Shown: piece after piece, positions 39,654 through 40,209 of the stretch | Layout: each line of letters opens with the position of its first letter | Position numbering within the stretch: the stretch's first letter is position 1 | DNA from: Rikenellaceae bacterium | Lineage (GTDB): Bacteria > Bacteroidota > Bacteroidia > Bacteroidales > UBA932 | Direction of reading: 5' to 3' | Assembly: GCA_022771245.1 (NCBI GenBank) | Contig: JALFCH010000091.1 | Location: 1-40,209 of the forward strand | DNA: 40,209 bases | Notes under the pieces: model-generated | The model's input: the letters and a program-made list of their open reading frames with translations, nothing else | What the model was told of the DNA's origin: nothing | Database searches by the model: none | Translations under genes and position numbers: made by a program

Positions 39654-40209
39654 ATGAAAAATAGATATATGACTACCCTGCTGCTCCTGCTTGCCCTGGG
39701 AGGAAGGGCGGAGGGTTATCCTACAGGGGCAATGGCCCAGACCGTATCAGTACAGGTTGCAGACAGGGATTTTGAAAAGGCTCTGGAGGCTTTTGAAAGG
39801 GGAATGTACGAAAGGGCAATGACCCTGTTCGACGATGTGGTGCTGCGTACCGGTTCTGTAAAAGCAGAGGGCTATTCGGTGTTGTGTTCGGTGAAAACCG
39901 GTTCCAGGGGGTGGGAAAACCGTATGGAGTCTTTCATTTCCGCCCACCCATCGTCGGAACTCGTGCCACAGTTGAGATTTGCTCTGGCCTGCAGGCTGTT
40001 TGATGAGGGTGAATATCAAAAAACTGCCGACATTCTCGGGGAGCTCGGTATGAAGCAGCTGAGGAGGTCTCAATACGCCCAATATCTCTTCAATTACGGC
40101 TTTTCCCTGTTCAGTCTCGGGGAATACGGAAAGGCCGGGGAAAATTTCCGGCAAATAATCCGGGCGCGCAAATCGGACTATACAGCTCCGGCTTGCTACA
40201 CTCTTGGGT
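39654..40209 (+). CDS. Exported tetratricopeptide-repeat protein (3' partial, not in the ORF track)
   Basis: The forward frame from ATG 39654 stays open to the window end (185 full codons); it was left out of the track because no stop is reached. The N terminus MKNRYMTTLLLLLALGGRAEGYPTGAMAQ is a Sec signal peptide with likely cleavage after AMA. Repeated helical pairs follow: DFEKALEAFERGMYERAMTLFDDVV, LRFALACRLFDEGEYQKTADILGEL and YLFNYGFSLFSLGEYGKAGENFRQII, each fitting the TPR pattern. It resembles the large periplasmic TPR proteins of Bacteroidota, some about 1000 aa long. ATG 39651 is one codon upstream and equally possible. Function unknown. Confidence 0.8.
   Translation, partial: MKNRYMTTLLLLLALGGRAEGYPTGAMAQTVSVQVADRDFEKALEAFERGMYERAMTLFDDVVLRTGSVKAEGYSVLCSVKTGSRGWENRMESFISAHPSSELVPQLRFALACRLFDEGEYQKTADILGELGMKQLRRSQYAQYLFNYGFSLFSLGEYGKAGENFRQIIRARKSDYTAPACYTLG

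Overview
The window reads as chromosome of a Bacteroidales-type bacterium (phylum Bacteroidota). The signs are the many TAnnTTTG -7 promoter boxes, several with a TTG or TTTG -33 box 19-20 bases upstream, weak Shine-Dalgarno signals, and gene families typical of the phylum: DUF3276 PUR-alpha, DUF5606, the two-gene glycine decarboxylase (gcvPA/gcvPB), a polysaccharide export lipoprotein next to a fused Wzz/BY-kinase, and cysteine-poor L31. No phage, IS element, CRISPR array, tRNA or rRNA was seen. It looks like core chromosome, densely packed, with no gene-free stretch above 300 bases. I cannot name the genus.

Layout. 1-483: the 3' end of a DsbD-like thioredoxin gene runs into an untracked 46-aa gene on the other strand. 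493-1911: a PUR-alpha protein gene diverges from nusB. 1985-7306: yajC, a YbbR-domain protein, DUF5606, rimO, a lipoprotein and a THUMP-like methyltransferase, all forward and tightly spaced. 7313-17034: pgm (with an in-frame amber codon near its 3' end), lplA, gcvT, gcvH, gcvPA, gcvPB, lpd and nhaC. This carries the full glycine cleavage system plus lipoate attachment. 17050-21199: an exopolysaccharide export module of outer-membrane lipoprotein, Wzz/BY-kinase with a (Gly-Tyr)10 tail, and PHP-type tyrosine phosphatase. 21228-24137: an aminotransferase and an ABC exporter. 24155-28463 (reverse): glutamate dehydrogenase followed by a large receiver/ATP-grasp protein. 28610-30555: a papain-like lipoprotein and a His-rich CobW GTPase. 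30602-32263: menaquinone methylation (menG) and prenylation (menA), convergent. 32365-33632: a queuosine-precursor transporter and queF. 33687-36096: a cation/proton antiporter facing a carboxypeptidase-regulatory-like exported protein. 36137-38235: rpmE type B with a strong terminator, then asnB. 38229-39562 (reverse): ftsE and nth. 39627-40209: the start of an exported TPR protein that leaves the window and is missing from the ORF track.

Things that stand out: the amber codon replacing a conserved lysine codon in pgm; a PEP-synthase-like ATP-grasp protein carrying a receiver domain with all canonical acidic, Ser and Lys positions; repeated placement of small hairpins right after the -7 promoter box; shared TTCGCAAGT inverted repeats in intergenic spacers; a 20-base palindrome between the promoter elements of the antiporter gene; face-to-face promoters with overlapping leaders for menG and cobW; and convergent gene pairs that all end within 20 bases of each other or overlap. 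No clearly undescribed multi-gene system was found. The receiver/ATP-grasp protein is the best candidate for unexplored biology.
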